From Maritimibacter alkaliphilus HTCC2654 (lineage in GTDB: Bacteria > Pseudomonadota > Alphaproteobacteria > Rhodobacterales > Rhodobacteraceae), in the NCBI RefSeq assembly GCF_000152805.1, contig NZ_CH902580.1, positions 50,968 through 105,848 on the forward strand: 54,881 nt of DNA, read 5' to 3'. Under the pieces are notes generated by a model. The model made no database searches. It was not told where the DNA came from and saw only the letters and a program-made list of their open reading frames with translations. Each line of letters begins with the position of its first letter. Position 1 is the first letter of the stretch. This document shows positions 42,626-51,236 of the stretch, piece after piece. Both the position numbers and the translations under genes were made by a program.

Positions 42626-43177
42626 TCAAAATGGAAACCCTGCTAGTCGGGCGACCAGTTCGAGACTATTCTTGGCCTTCATCTTAACAAGCAGCTTGGC
42701 GCGATGGGTCTCGACGGTCCGGTGTGAGATCCCCAGCACCCTCGCGATTTCCTTGGCAGTCAATCCTTCAGCAAGACGCGCTGCCACCTGTCGTTCTCGC
42801 TCCGTGAGCGTGATCGTCGGCCTGACTTCGGACAAGTCTGCGAAGGTCCAGATCGCTTTCTCAAATGGTGCGCCGGGGCTGAGGGTCTGGCCACGGACGC
42901 GGCACCAGAATAGCTCACCTGAGGCGCGCTTCATCAGGCGTTCGTCCCAGTGTCGTCCTGAGGTCTTCATCTTGTCGGGCAGCGTGTCGCCGATATGATC
43001 GAAGTCCTGCACGGAAGGATAGAGCAGTTCGAGCGACTGGCCGCGCAGGTCACGGTCTCCGTAGCCGAACGTCTCCTGGAAGCGGTCATTGTAGTCGACG
43101 ATGACGCGATGCTCCGACATGAGAATCCCGATCGGCGCGTATTGGAACGCCAGGCTCGTCGGGCAGTCTTTTTCCAT
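42626..43177 (-). CDS. PAS-LuxR transcriptional regulator
   Basis: 183 residues from the ATG at 43177, chosen for its GGGAG at six bases; a longer frame starts at the ATG at 43297. The PAS domain covers about 5-115 (FQYAPIGILMSEHRVIVDYN, FQETFGYGDRDLRGQSLELL). A LuxR-type helix-turn-helix closes the protein (LTERERQVAARLAEGLTAKE, LGISHRTVETHRAKLLVKMK). No receiver domain is present, so it probably senses a small molecule or redox signal directly. Target unknown. Confidence 0.88.
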   Translation of the reverse strand: MEKDCPTSLAFQYAPIGILMSEHRVIVDYNDRFQETFGYGDRDLRGQSLELLYPSVQDFDHIGDTLPDKMKTSGRHWDERLMKRASGELFWCRVRGQTLSPGAPFEKAIWTFADLSEVRPTITLTERERQVAARLAEGLTAKEIARVLGISHRTVETHRAKLLVKMKAKNSLELVARLAGFPF

Positions 43178-43568
43178 TCGCATCTCCCTCGCGTCGCGCC
43201 CCCGTTCAATGAACGCGTCTGAGGGGTCTTGATCAAGTCGCCGGTGAGAGGACGCTTCTCCTTCGGGACTACTCGCGGCCATCCAAGGATCGGTCATCCA
43301 AGGTTCCGCGGTATTCCCGCGATCCTCCTCGACACCCCCCTGTTAGAGACCGATGGGCCATCTAGGACTTCCTGCAACCGTGCGGTCACTCGGCGCATCT
43401 CCGTGGAACGACGCCCTCAGGTAGGTAAATGTGCAGCCTTTCCTAAAATTCGGCGACTGGAACAGAAACGGTAGTCAGTAGAAGAAAAATACGAAAATAT
43501 TTCGAGATAGGGCTTGCATCTTTTGTGGTATGTGGTATCCATCGCATACCGAAACGGAGAAACGAACA
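43178..43568. other. Gene-free region before the accessory block
   Basis: The proximal part could code for a 40-residue N-terminal extension of the PAS-LuxR gene. From 43298 on I see no gene. The stretch before 43569 is AT-richer (AAAAATACGAAAATATTTCG near 43485) and could hold the promoter of the following gene, whose ribosome site is GGAGA. Confidence 0.45.
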
Positions 43569-44546
43569 ATGCAAACCGAATCCTACACACTGGCAGACCA
43601 AGCCGAAGACCGCCTCTCCGAGTTCCGCGAGGACTTCGGTGGGGACGGGCAGTTCGAAGTGGGTATCGTGCAGGGCGTACACGCGATCTCGGATGTGTGC
43701 GGCATCTTCTTCGGTCCTGAGGCCACGGATGACGGGCTCAACACGATGCTGCGCCATCGTCTTGGCGAGGTCGTCGACCAGCTCGGCTGGCGCGGCGCGC
43801 TCGAGGAAGAGGTGAATGGTCTCTACAGCGAGTTGCCGATCGGCGGGCTGTTTCACGACCTGCACGCCTATGCGGACTACGGTGTCTATGCGGGTATCGC
43901 GACGGATGCCGAGGTGCGCCGAGGCCGGATCTCCGAGATGATCGAGCAGGCATCAGAGTTCCTGCGCCTCATTCCCGTGGACGGGTGGGGGCTTGAAGAG
44001 ACCCAGACGGTCGACATCGCCCGCAAAGCGATCGCGCGTTGGCGGCTTGAGCAGGGCGACCCGATCACGGGGCCTGATCTGGTGCTCCTGAGTGGCAAGG
44101 CCGAGCAGACCGTGCGCAACGAGCTTAGCAAGAAGAAGGACGGGCTTGCCGGAAACTGGAAGGAGGTGCCGGCCAGTGCCGCTCTTGCGTGGCTCGAGAC
44201 CAAGAGCTTCCTCGCCTCGATCTGGCAGCACCAGGACGACACCGAGGTCCTCGAGCAGGTCAACGAGCCGCTGACCGATGTGCGCTTCGTGCCGATCGCA
44301 ATGGACGGTTCGATGTTCCATCCGGGTCTCAAGAAGGACGGGGTCTACCTCCTCGGCGGAGAGGGGCGGGAGCGCGCTGTCGAAGACTTTGACGAAGCGC
44401 TCTCCATCCTTGCGACGATGGACATCCCCACATGGCGGCGCCCGACGTCCGGGGGCATCTGGACCCGCGTCCGCGGCAACACGAAAGAGTTTCGACGGAT
44501 CGAGCGGCAGGACCTCGAAGCGATGGCCAAAGCCGACACCAGCTAA
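43569..44546 (+). CDS. Unrecognised protein with an HTH-like middle
   Basis: 325 residues from the ATG at 43569 (GGAGA nine bases upstream). Residues about 165-215 look like a helix-turn-helix: ITGPDLVLLSGKAEQTVRNE, then a short loop and ASAALAWLETKSF. The C-terminus has LSILATMDIPTWRRPTSGGI and WTRVRGN, a pattern I associate with small accessory-region regulators. The N-terminal half (GIVQGVHAISDVCGIFFGPE, YADYGVYAGIATDAEV) matches nothing I know. It lies first in a run of plus-strand accessory genes, so a regulator of them is possible. Confidence 0.7.
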   Translation: MQTESYTLADQAEDRLSEFREDFGGDGQFEVGIVQGVHAISDVCGIFFGPEATDDGLNTMLRHRLGEVVDQLGWRGALEEEVNGLYSELPIGGLFHDLHAYADYGVYAGIATDAEVRRGRISEMIEQASEFLRLIPVDGWGLEETQTVDIARKAIARWRLEQGDPITGPDLVLLSGKAEQTVRNELSKKKDGLAGNWKEVPASAALAWLETKSFLASIWQHQDDTEVLEQVNEPLTDVRFVPIAMDGSMFHPGLKKDGVYLLGGEGRERAVEDFDEALSILATMDIPTWRRPTSGGIWTRVRGNTKEFRRIERQDLEAMAKADTS

Positions 44547-44622
44547 GGGCCTGACCGAGCCCAATTCGGCATCGGCAACCTGACCTCCTGTTGGAGGATT
44601 CAACCCTGAAAGAAAGACATCA

Positions 44623-44645
44623 CACTGAGCGATCGCCGCTCAGTG
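44623..44645 (+). other. Leader stem-loop (upstream of 44699 gene)
   Basis: The stem CACTGAGCG pairs perfectly with CGCTCAGTG around a 5-nt loop. It ends 54 bases before the start codon and has no T-run. Similar CRCTGA stems lie at 45291 and 46770, at about the same distance from the next start codons. Two small stems (CCTCC/GGAGG near 44585, GCGGA/TCCGC near 44650) flank it. Confidence 0.55.
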
Positions 44646-44698
44646 AACAGCGGACCTGTTTCCGCAGCACGCCCTCTACACAATGAAAGGAGCAGATC

Positions 44699-45208
44699 AT
44701 GAAGAAGACAATCACGCTGAAAGCGAAAAGAACTTTTGCCCTCGGCCACCATTCCGTCGACAGGGATCACGAGATCCGTCTTATCCGCAATGACACTGCC
44801 AAGCGCCGGAGCCCGCTATTGTATGATTTCGGGAGCTATTACGGCACGTTTGAAGTATTTCCGCATCAGGCATATCGCCACGCGCAGCGGCTTCGGGCTG
44901 CAATGCGTGGCGGTCTAGGATGCAAACCGCTAGAGCTTGATGACTACGACACGCTGATGCTGTGGCGGGTGCCGGAGCACATCAACAAGCCGTCGACCGC
45001 ACCAGAACTTCACGTTTGGCCTTCGACAGCTACGCATTATCCGCATCTTCGCCTTCCGATGGATCAGGTCAAAGTGTGGTTTCAGTTTGTGAATCGTTTT
45101 GCAAAGGACTTCGAAATCGAGATGGACTTTCGCGGCGATCGCAAGCCGAGAGGATATGTGCACCCGAGCGAGTATCGCGCGTGGACGGGTGTAGCCGGAT
45201 CGGCTTGA
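44699..45208 (+). CDS. Paralogous-array protein 1, function unknown
   Basis: 169 residues from the ATG at 44699 with AAGGAG upstream. The core LLYDFGSYYGTFEVFPHQAY, RLRAAMRGGLGC and, later, LHVWPSTATHYPHLRLPMDQ can be aligned by eye with the two longer neighbours at 45359 and 46024 (YG-x-F/Y, then a helix, then a W/L-x-P-x-x-A-x2-x2-P-L-x-L block). No catalytic motif, signal peptide or membrane segment is seen. It belongs to a tandem family whose role is unknown. Confidence 0.72.
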   Translation: MKKTITLKAKRTFALGHHSVDRDHEIRLIRNDTAKRRSPLLYDFGSYYGTFEVFPHQAYRHAQRLRAAMRGGLGCKPLELDDYDTLMLWRVPEHINKPSTAPELHVWPSTATHYPHLRLPMDQVKVWFQFVNRFAKDFEIEMDFRGDRKPRGYVHPSEYRAWTGVAGSA

Positions 45209-45290
45209 CACAGAACGACTAAGACCGGGACAGCGGGGCCTTGCCAGCCTCGCCTCCCGCCCACTCCCGGGAAAAGCACATTCTGTCTGG

Positions 45291-45312
45291 CGCTGATCCG
45301 TTCGGGTCAGCG
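45291..45312 (+). other. Leader stem-loop (upstream of 45359 gene)
   Basis: CGCTGATCC pairs with GGGTCAGCG (one G-U pair) around the loop GTTC. It ends 47 bases before the start codon at 45359. It has no T-run. It resembles the stems at 44623 and 46770. Confidence 0.55.
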
Positions 45313-45358
45313 GATGGGGAAGGTGTGTTCTATGGCCCATCTACGCAAGGAGTTATTC

Positions 45359-46027
45359 ATGCGTGATACTTATGTTGCGGACGACCACGAAGGTCCCGAA
45401 CTGAACATCAAGATCCCGGCGTTTCGCCGCCGCCTCTACGGGGGAACGCCGATCATCGAGCGGCATGTCCTCCGCTTCCAGCAGGCCGTTCAGCCTGTGT
45501 TTCGTGATCCCTTCGATCACCTCCCGCCCTTCTGTCTGAACCTTGGGGAAGAGTATGGCGCCTTCCCGCTTGAGCTCTGCCACATCGATCACGCGATGAA
45601 CGAGCTCAAGGCGGTCAAACAGGGGACCGCACAGCATGTGCGCCTGAAGCTTGGCGTGAACTTCGATCTGACGGTGACACGCGTGCATACGCCCGGGTCA
45701 ATCGCTCTGGACGACGCGCTCTTCCTGATGCTGCCGGAGAACGCCAAGACCTTCGAGCCGCTGGTGCTGAACGCGACGTCCATGGGCGCGCTGTGCGAGG
45801 CGTTCGAGAGCGCCTGGTTTCATGACGATGACGTGGATGTTCTCGGCGAGAATTGGCTGACGTCCATCGAAAGCTCCGGCACTAAGCCTGGGACGCGCGA
45901 CTATGCACCTGTCCCGACCCCGGCCCGCCACTGGGAGCATGCCGCGCCCGACGACGTGAAAGCGGCTGTCGATAGCACCCTCCTGTGGACAAACCCTGTC
46001 GAACCCTACCTTGGAGACATGAAATGA
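45359..46027 (+). CDS. Paralogous-array protein 2, function unknown
   Basis: 222 residues from the ATG at 45359, six bases after AAGGAG. The core reads LNLGEEYGAFPLELCHIDHA, MNELKAVKQGTAQHVRLKLG, VNFDLTVTRVHTPG and LMLPENAKTFEPLVLNATSM. The next gene encodes a clear paralogue (VNYDLHIIRMDEPG, LLWPENAETFEPLVLSYAAF). The genes overlap by 4 bp (ATGA), so the two proteins may act together. The C-terminus is variable (GTRDYAPVPTPARHWEHAAP). Family not recognised. Confidence 0.75.
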   Translation: MRDTYVADDHEGPELNIKIPAFRRRLYGGTPIIERHVLRFQQAVQPVFRDPFDHLPPFCLNLGEEYGAFPLELCHIDHAMNELKAVKQGTAQHVRLKLGVNFDLTVTRVHTPGSIALDDALFLMLPENAKTFEPLVLNATSMGALCEAFESAWFHDDDVDVLGENWLTSIESSGTKPGTRDYAPVPTPARHWEHAAPDDVKAAVDSTLLWTNPVEPYLGDMK

Positions 46028-46701
46028 AAGCAACCTCTGTGATTATTAAAGACGTCGACGATCACCGGGTCGACTGCAAAGGCATGTCGATGGCCATTCC
46101 GGCGCATCAGAGCCGCATCGAGCGTGGCGTTGTCATGATCGAGCCCCGGCACCTCCTTCTTGAGGGCCGTGATCTCATCTCGGAACGTGGCAAAACTCCC
46201 TTTCTCGCACCGCTGATTGTCGACATGGGTCCCGTCTACGGGGTCTATGCGATCGAGGCCTGTCAGATCGGCCATTGCTGCGAGGCGCTTGAGACAATGA
46301 TCACGGGTCGTGCTCACCACACCTGTATCAAGTTTGGTGTGAACTACGACCTGCACATCATTCGCATGGACGAGCCGGGGCTTCTCGACGTGACCAAAGC
46401 GAAATTTCTGCTGTGGCCCGAAAATGCCGAGACGTTCGAACCGCTCGTGCTGAGTTACGCCGCATTTCGTGATCTGGAGCGCGCTTTTGGGCACGCCCGC
46501 GATCTCGAGTCGACACTGTGCGAAAAGATGCAACAGGTGTGGAAAGACGCGCAGGCGGATTGGGTGGATCAGCCCGGCGAGCGAGACTATCGCGTCGTGA
46601 AAACCCCGGACCTTCTCTGGGAGCTCCTGCATCGTCCTCGTCCCGTGGCCGCCGTTGTGGAAACCCCCTCTATGCCGGTGTCTGACCTGGACGTTGCATA
46701 G
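46024..46701 (+). CDS. Paralogous-array protein 3, function unknown
   Basis: 225 residues; its ATG overlaps the stop of the preceding paralogue. The shared core is VYGVYAIEACQIGHCCEALE, IKFGVNYDLHIIRMDEPG and LLWPENAETFEPLVLSYAAF. The C-terminal part GERDYRVVKTPDLLWELLHR parallels the partner's GTRDYAPVPTPARHWEHAAP. This suggests a duplication within the operon with retained pairing. No known domain is recognised. Confidence 0.75.
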   Translation: MKATSVIIKDVDDHRVDCKGMSMAIPAHQSRIERGVVMIEPRHLLLEGRDLISERGKTPFLAPLIVDMGPVYGVYAIEACQIGHCCEALETMITGRAHHTCIKFGVNYDLHIIRMDEPGLLDVTKAKFLLWPENAETFEPLVLSYAAFRDLERAFGHARDLESTLCEKMQQVWKDAQADWVDQPGERDYRVVKTPDLLWELLHRPRPVAAVVETPSMPVSDLDVA

Positions 46702-46769
46702 GGGTCTGTAAACGAACCGGCGTCCCGAACACCCCGGTCTGACCACCCCTCACAATCCACAAAAGACCA

Positions 46770-46794
46770 CGCTGACCGGGGTTCTCGGTCAGCG
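46770..46794 (+). other. Leader stem-loop (upstream of 46859 gene)
   Basis: CGCTGACCG pairs perfectly with CGGTCAGCG around GGGTTCT. It ends 65 bases before the start codon at 46859 and has no T-run. The stem sequence closely resembles that at 45291. Confidence 0.55.
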
Positions 46795-46858
46795 ACCAGC
46801 CGACGTGTGTCTGAGGCCGCGTCGAACACATCCACATCGTCAGCCAGGGAGTATCCAA

Positions 46859-47413
46859 ATGACGAACAACACCAAGCAATCGTTTAAGCTATCGGCGTGG
46901 TGTCGTGACAATAAGAACGAGAAAGGAGAAGGCGAAGCGATTGAGATCGAACTCCGAACGCAGCCGTTCAATGCAGGTGATTTCCAATTCACACTGCATC
47001 TCTCGCCGTCAGATAATACCAAGGTCGTGTTTGGCTGCGAAGTCGCAAGATCGATCGGGGAGACCCTGCAAAAGGTCAAACAAGGACGGATGGTCTTCGC
47101 ACTGTTGCCGACCACGCTTGGAATAGAGCTGGCAATCTGGGGGACGAAAATCGGCACACTCTACGAGACCTCCCCGCTTCAGATCGGCATCCAAGTTTGG
47201 TCGGAAGAACAAACGTCGGTTCACTTCCTATCCAATGAAGACGCCCTGAAGCTTGCAGACCACTTGCTCGAAGCAGCGAACGCGGAGTTTCCGACAATGG
47301 GAGATCTTCCGGTTCTCGATGGCCGCCCGCGCCAGAAGTTGTCAGTGGTGTGCAACCAATCTGGTGACAACTTGGTCGAGTTCGGGAAACCCAAACCCGT
47401 CCAAGCCCCGTAA
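46859..47413 (+). CDS. Distant paralogous-array protein 4, function unknown
   Basis: 184 residues from the ATG at 46859 with GGGAG ahead. It has the helix SIGETLQKVKQG followed by LGIELAIWGTKIG, which lines up with MNELKAVKQG and LGVNFDLTVTRV of the protein at 45359. The C-terminal part has VHFLSNEDALKLADHLLEAA. The relation is weak by eye but is supported by position in the array. Codon use is less GC-rich than in the neighbours. Confidence 0.65.
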   Translation: MTNNTKQSFKLSAWCRDNKNEKGEGEAIEIELRTQPFNAGDFQFTLHLSPSDNTKVVFGCEVARSIGETLQKVKQGRMVFALLPTTLGIELAIWGTKIGTLYETSPLQIGIQVWSEEQTSVHFLSNEDALKLADHLLEAANAEFPTMGDLPVLDGRPRQKLSVVCNQSGDNLVEFGKPKPVQAP

Positions 47414-47456
47414 GGCACTTTTCGCCAAAGCCATCTATTGCAAGCGCGATCATGGA

Positions 47457-47484
47457 TCCTGCGGGGGCGCTCACTCCCGCAGGA
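47457..47484 (+). terminator. Strong stem-loop after the array
   Basis: TCCTGCGGG pairs perfectly with CCCGCAGGA around a 10-nt loop, about 45 bp after the stop at 47413. No long T-run follows, so it may terminate poorly or act by protecting the RNA 3' end. Confidence 0.45.
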
Positions 47485-47637
47485 CCCGCTTACCTCCACC
47501 TCTACTTCTCACGTCTCATAGACACGGACCCAATCCATGCCCCGTCCTGCAACCAAAGTCTTCGCCTCTGCCCTACAGCCATCAGAAGTTCGTGGATGTG
47601 TCTACGAGTGGCATGTGTATGAAGATTGGAAGGCATA

Positions 47638-48183
47638 ATGACCAAACGCGACAACGCTTATTTCCTCGAGCGTCTCAAGAACGAGCACCCAACCCATTTT
47701 GCAAAGCTCCAGTCCGGGCTCTACAGATCGCCGCGAGAGGCTTTCATCAAGGCCGGGCTGCGCAAAGATACAAACCGGCTGAAGGCGCTGTTACGTGAGT
47801 GGAAGAAGGCATCCCCATCTGAACGGGCTGACTTCCTAGGCGCGATTGAAATCGGGAAGAAGGTATCAACGACCCCGGCGCACTCCGCCAGTCATCCCGC
47901 AAAAGTGGTGAACAATGCAGCGAGGGGTCGAACCAAATCAGCAATAGGTTTGGGATCGTGCGGGAGCGATGCAGGATACCTCGATGATCGCACGATCCGA
48001 AGGATCAAAGGCATCATGGCGTATCGAAAGTTGACTATGGGGCAGGTAATGCTTGAACTCGGCTTTCAGGCGCAAAATCCCGCTCTAGGTCTGGCCTTTT
48101 CAGCCGTGCGGCCATCGATAATTCGTGACGAGAAGTTGCGGCGAGCCCTTTGGCGATGGTTGCGGGCAAACCAGCGTGTGTAG
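47638..48183 (+). CDS. Unrecognised basic protein
   Basis: 181 residues from the ATG at 47638, with GGAAGG just upstream. It is rich in Lys and Arg, with an N-terminal helix MTKRDNAYFLERLKNEHPTH, the segment SGLYRSPREAFIKAGLRKDT, and a C-terminal helical part (RTIRRIKGIMAYRKLTMGQV, LRRALWRWLRANQRV). A DNA-binding role is plausible from charge and helix pattern only. Lower GC than the flanking housekeeping genes. No relative is known to me. Confidence 0.6.
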   Translation: MTKRDNAYFLERLKNEHPTHFAKLQSGLYRSPREAFIKAGLRKDTNRLKALLREWKKASPSERADFLGAIEIGKKVSTTPAHSASHPAKVVNNAARGRTKSAIGLGSCGSDAGYLDDRTIRRIKGIMAYRKLTMGQVMLELGFQAQNPALGLAFSAVRPSIIRDEKLRRALWRWLRANQRV

Positions 48184-48929
48184 ACGTATCTACGGAACTT
48201 GTGATTGCAGTGAACCAATTGCTTTGGGGCGTGGATGTCTCGCCTCAAGGTTTCCGTGGATGAAAGTCGTGTTTAGATGGATACGCACCTCAGGCGCCTC
48301 TCAGAGCCCCGGAGTGGCCCGCCAGAGGGCCTTGAGCTCGTTCTCGGTGTCCCTGAGCCAAGATCGCGGAGTGACGTTCTACGGCCCGCTCCGTGAGAAT
48401 TTTGGGTGAGGGTCGGGGTGGGGTGAAGGTGAGAGTTCCGGACGCAGTCGAGATTATCTCCCGGTCCAGGCATCGCTTGGCGAGACAGCGCTTACATGCC
48501 GGGTGGCTGGGCAGTGTCCGCGAAGTGTGGGCCGGAGAGTGTGACGCGGCAGCTGGACGGGAGTAGGCGCTCCCCGCCCCGCTGCCGCGCTTCTGTCCAA
48601 GGTCACGCGGTCCGACCATGGCACATAAGTTTACGTAAGGTAAGATTGTCGATGCGATCCGCACGCCCCGCGAGGGATACTGACCAAGATGACGGGGCGT
48701 GCGGTGTGTGGAGCGTGCAAGCTCGACAGCGAGAGGGACATCGTCATCCGAGCCTGCACGCAGATCCACGATCACGCCGGGTCAGAATAGATGATGGAAG
48801 AGGGCGCGGCAAACATGAGGGGCGACTGTCTGAGATTGCGGTCGCCGTGTCCTTTGACAGAATTGTCCGCGAGAACATCTTGAATGCGCTCTGACGAGAC
48901 ACAGATCAGTCAAACCTGCGGGGAGACCA
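48184..48929. other. Gene-poor region with a long inverted repeat
   Basis: No convincing gene. The open frames here lack ribosome sites and sensible codon use. The main feature is a 12-bp perfect inverted repeat, CCGCACGCCCCG at 48659-48670 and CGGGGCGTGCGG at 48693-48704, with a 22-bp loop. A TTACGTAA palindrome lies nearby at 48631-48638. Confidence 0.5.
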
Positions 48930-49172
48930 ATGGCGACCGGACTTCGTGATGCGGACCGGACGCAAGGGCAGGATCATGACATTACAAGACGACTGGCTGC
49001 GGCTCAAAGTGTGTGCGCTCAGATGACCCGTAGAAGGCAGTTCGTTTGTGGTGGCTGTTTGGGTGCCGAAAAGCGTTACATGCGCCCAGTGGTTCGCTCC
49101 GTGGCTCTACGGGGCCATTGGGATCAGGAGTTCGATAGCAGCGAAAAGGCGCGCCGTCCCACGCCTCAATGA
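48930..49172 (+). CDS. Possible small protein, low support
   Basis: An 80-residue frame with GGGGAG just before the ATG. It contains RRRQFVCGGCLGAEKRYMRP, with a C-x2-C pair that could be structural. Codon third positions are mixed and no relative is recognised, so it may not be real. It ends 12 bp before the larger gene at 49185. Confidence 0.25.
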   Translation: MATGLRDADRTQGQDHDITRRLAAAQSVCAQMTRRRQFVCGGCLGAEKRYMRPVVRSVALRGHWDQEFDSSEKARRPTPQ

Positions 49173-49184
49173 GAGACATGAACC

Positions 49185-50525
49185 ATGACCCCGACGCAGA
49201 TCCGCCGATTTCCGATCCGATCGACAGACATCAAGACCATAGCACCCGGCATCGATCCGGATGAACTGAGCCTCGAATACGAGATTTCCCCACAGACGAA
49301 CATGAAGGGTGAGCGGACAGGGCGGTTCGAGTTGCGACCCGTGCTGGATCTGGGTGATTACAAATTCCGCGCAGAAATTGACTGGGTCGAGTTCGAAGCC
49401 CGAACCGTTGAGACCAGCCAGTCGCGTCATATTCACGCCCTGCTCCAGAAGGCGCTGGTTGCAAGGGGCTTCTCGCCGAAGTTCTGGGTCGGTGGTCAGA
49501 AGCGGGCGAGGAAGACGGGTGCACCGAGAGGGAGCGTAACGGGCGAGATTTTCTGGGTGCGCCTGCAGGATCCGACGCCGAAGCTGGTCCGTGCTGTCAT
49601 CGCGGTGTTGATGTCGTCGGGAAAGATCGAGGTCGACACTGAGATGCCACGCGTCACCTTTCCCGTGACAGGGATCGAAGTGGCCGTGGACGTCTATCCG
49701 AACAAAGACGGAGAGATCACGGACCATGAGTGGACGCTGATGCGTCTGAAGATGTCGGAACATCTGCGCAAGCACTTCGCGCCGAGTGATTTGTTCAATG
49801 ATCACTATGCAGACCGACTGCGATGGGTCGGCCGCGACAAGCAGGCGAAACACCTGATCTACGGTCCGAAGCCGCGAGACGGAGAGGCGCGGTTCAAATC
49901 GCTGATGTCGAAGCATGACGTGAGTGGCTTCCTGCGGACAGCATCCATTGCGAACAACCACCGTTCAGCGCCGGTCGAAGCGACGGTGTATGTCGGCCAG
50001 AACCAGGGTCCGGTGATGTGGAGGCTGCAGGACAAGACGCATGATGAGCGACGCGGTGAGACGGCGAAGATGTTGCCGATCGAGAAGAGGCGGAGCCGGA
50101 TCGAAGTGACGATGCTGAAGACCGACAGTGATTGGGAAGGAGATCACCATGACGTTCCGGGCGCAATCGGCCTTGAGGGTCTGTGGGACTTGAATGGGTT
50201 CAAGTTCGAGAGGTTGAGGACGATGGGCTTCAACTTCCATATCCCGACGGTGGATTGTTTGAAGGGCGACCCCTTGCTGCCGGATGAGACGGAGATCGAG
50301 ATCTTTGCAGGGTCGGGAGTCTATGGGCTGCGACGGTATCAGCACGCAAAGCAGATCGACGTGAAAGGCAATGCCAAGAGACCGCATGGCAAGGCGAACT
50401 TTGATCTGAACGGGAAGGGTCACATGACGGTCGATGCCGAGACGACGGCTCGTGTGACGGATGCGTTGAAGCGTCTGACAGAGAGGTGGAGGTCGAAGGG
50501 GGAGAGGGCGAGGAAGGCAGTGTGA
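49185..50525 (+). CDS. Possible rolling-circle-type replication initiator
   Basis: 446 residues from the ATG at 49185. The segment EATVYVGQNQGPVMWRLQDK followed by RRSRIEVTML resembles the YVG-x-x-x-(S/G)-R-x-x-DK...RIE pattern of Rep_trans-type initiators, and an early IDWVEFEART segment resembles their IDWL start. The middle block PTKLVRAVIAVLMSSGKIEV is unusual. A catalytic Tyr cannot be assigned by eye. It sits in an accessory region next to a long inverted repeat (48659-48704) that could be its origin. Without a profile search this remains a tentative call; an uncharacterised accessory protein is the alternative. Confidence 0.5.
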   Translation: MTPTQIRRFPIRSTDIKTIAPGIDPDELSLEYEISPQTNMKGERTGRFELRPVLDLGDYKFRAEIDWVEFEARTVETSQSRHIHALLQKALVARGFSPKFWVGGQKRARKTGAPRGSVTGEIFWVRLQDPTPKLVRAVIAVLMSSGKIEVDTEMPRVTFPVTGIEVAVDVYPNKDGEITDHEWTLMRLKMSEHLRKHFAPSDLFNDHYADRLRWVGRDKQAKHLIYGPKPRDGEARFKSLMSKHDVSGFLRTASIANNHRSAPVEATVYVGQNQGPVMWRLQDKTHDERRGETAKMLPIEKRRSRIEVTMLKTDSDWEGDHHDVPGAIGLEGLWDLNGFKFERLRTMGFNFHIPTVDCLKGDPLLPDETEIEIFAGSGVYGLRRYQHAKQIDVKGNAKRPHGKANFDLNGKGHMTVDAETTARVTDALKRLTERWRSKGERARKAV

Positions 50526-50810
50526 AGCGCCTGCATGACCCGGAATGGTGAGAGGCTCGATGTTGGGGCGGGCGCCCTATCGCTTTTTCATCTTCGTGTC
50601 TGTCGTCTGGTGGTCTGTCGCCCGTGAAAGGTGGTGTCCCTACAGCTCCGTGACTGTCTTAAGAAGTAAATAGAGCCCCGGCTGAACAAGCGCCGCTCGT
50701 GCAAGGCGCTGCCATGCTACATGGATCGCGAAACAAGGCGCTCGGACAACTCAGTCGTGACGGGTGGTCGTCCGGCTGTTGGCCGAAAAACCACCCAAAA
50801 AAGTTGACAC
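50526..50810. other. Spacer between 49185 gene and XRE regulator
   Basis: 285 bp with no gene. GGGTGGT near 50760 and ACCACCC near 50790 can pair as a long stem downstream of the minus-strand XRE gene and are followed on the minus strand by a mixed sequence, so termination there is possible but weak. Confidence 0.35.
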
Positions 50811-51236
50811 TCAGCCGTTCGCCGACGCCTCGAACTGCACGAGCCAGATGAGGCGAAAGATCTTCGCGATGAGCTCGCTCACGTCCTGGGTCATGGGGAG
50901 CGTCGATCCCGCGAAGGCGGTGCGGTAGATCGTGATCAGCATCAGCTCGTCGTCGGAGAGACCGATCTCACCGGCGGCGATGACGGCAAAGACCTCGGGG
51001 TGATATTCCCTGAGGGCGATCTCGAGGAATTCGTCCGCGTCGGCGCCGAGGGCTTCGGCCAGTGCGGGGATGCGGTCGATCGGAACCTTGGTGGCGCCGA
51101 GCTTCATCATCGAGATCACGTTCGGCTTGGGGAAACCTGCATCCTCGGCGATCTCCTTCTGGGTGCGGCCCGAGGCAGAGATTGCGTGGTTGAGGAAGAT
51201 GGCGGTCGGCGACGGGGTCTTACGGGGTTTGGTCAT
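50811..51236 (-). CDS. XRE-family HTH protein
   Basis: 141 residues from the ATG at 51236 (AGGAG seven bases upstream). The helix-turn-helix is ASGRTQKEIAEDAGFPKPNV followed by ISMMKLGATKVPIDRIPALA and LADEFLEIALREYHPE-like text, as in phage- or plasmid-type repressors. The C-terminal part (DDELMLITIYRTAFAGSTLP) is helical and may dimerise. It stands alone between gene-poor regions. Target unknown. Confidence 0.82.
   Translation of the reverse strand: MTKPRKTPSPTAIFLNHAISASGRTQKEIAEDAGFPKPNVISMMKLGATKVPIDRIPALAEALGADADEFLEIALREYHPEVFAVIAAGEIGLSDDELMLITIYRTAFAGSTLPMTQDVSELIAKIFRLIWLVQFEASANG

Noticed and set aside
43178-43297. N-terminal extension of the PAS-LuxR protein
   Set aside because: Possible from the ATG at 43297, but the ATG at 43177 has the better ribosome site and starts right before the PAS domain.
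48496-48894. 132-residue plus-strand frame
   Set aside because: No ribosome site, biased Arg/Ser composition and no similarity I can recognise; the inverted repeat lies within it.
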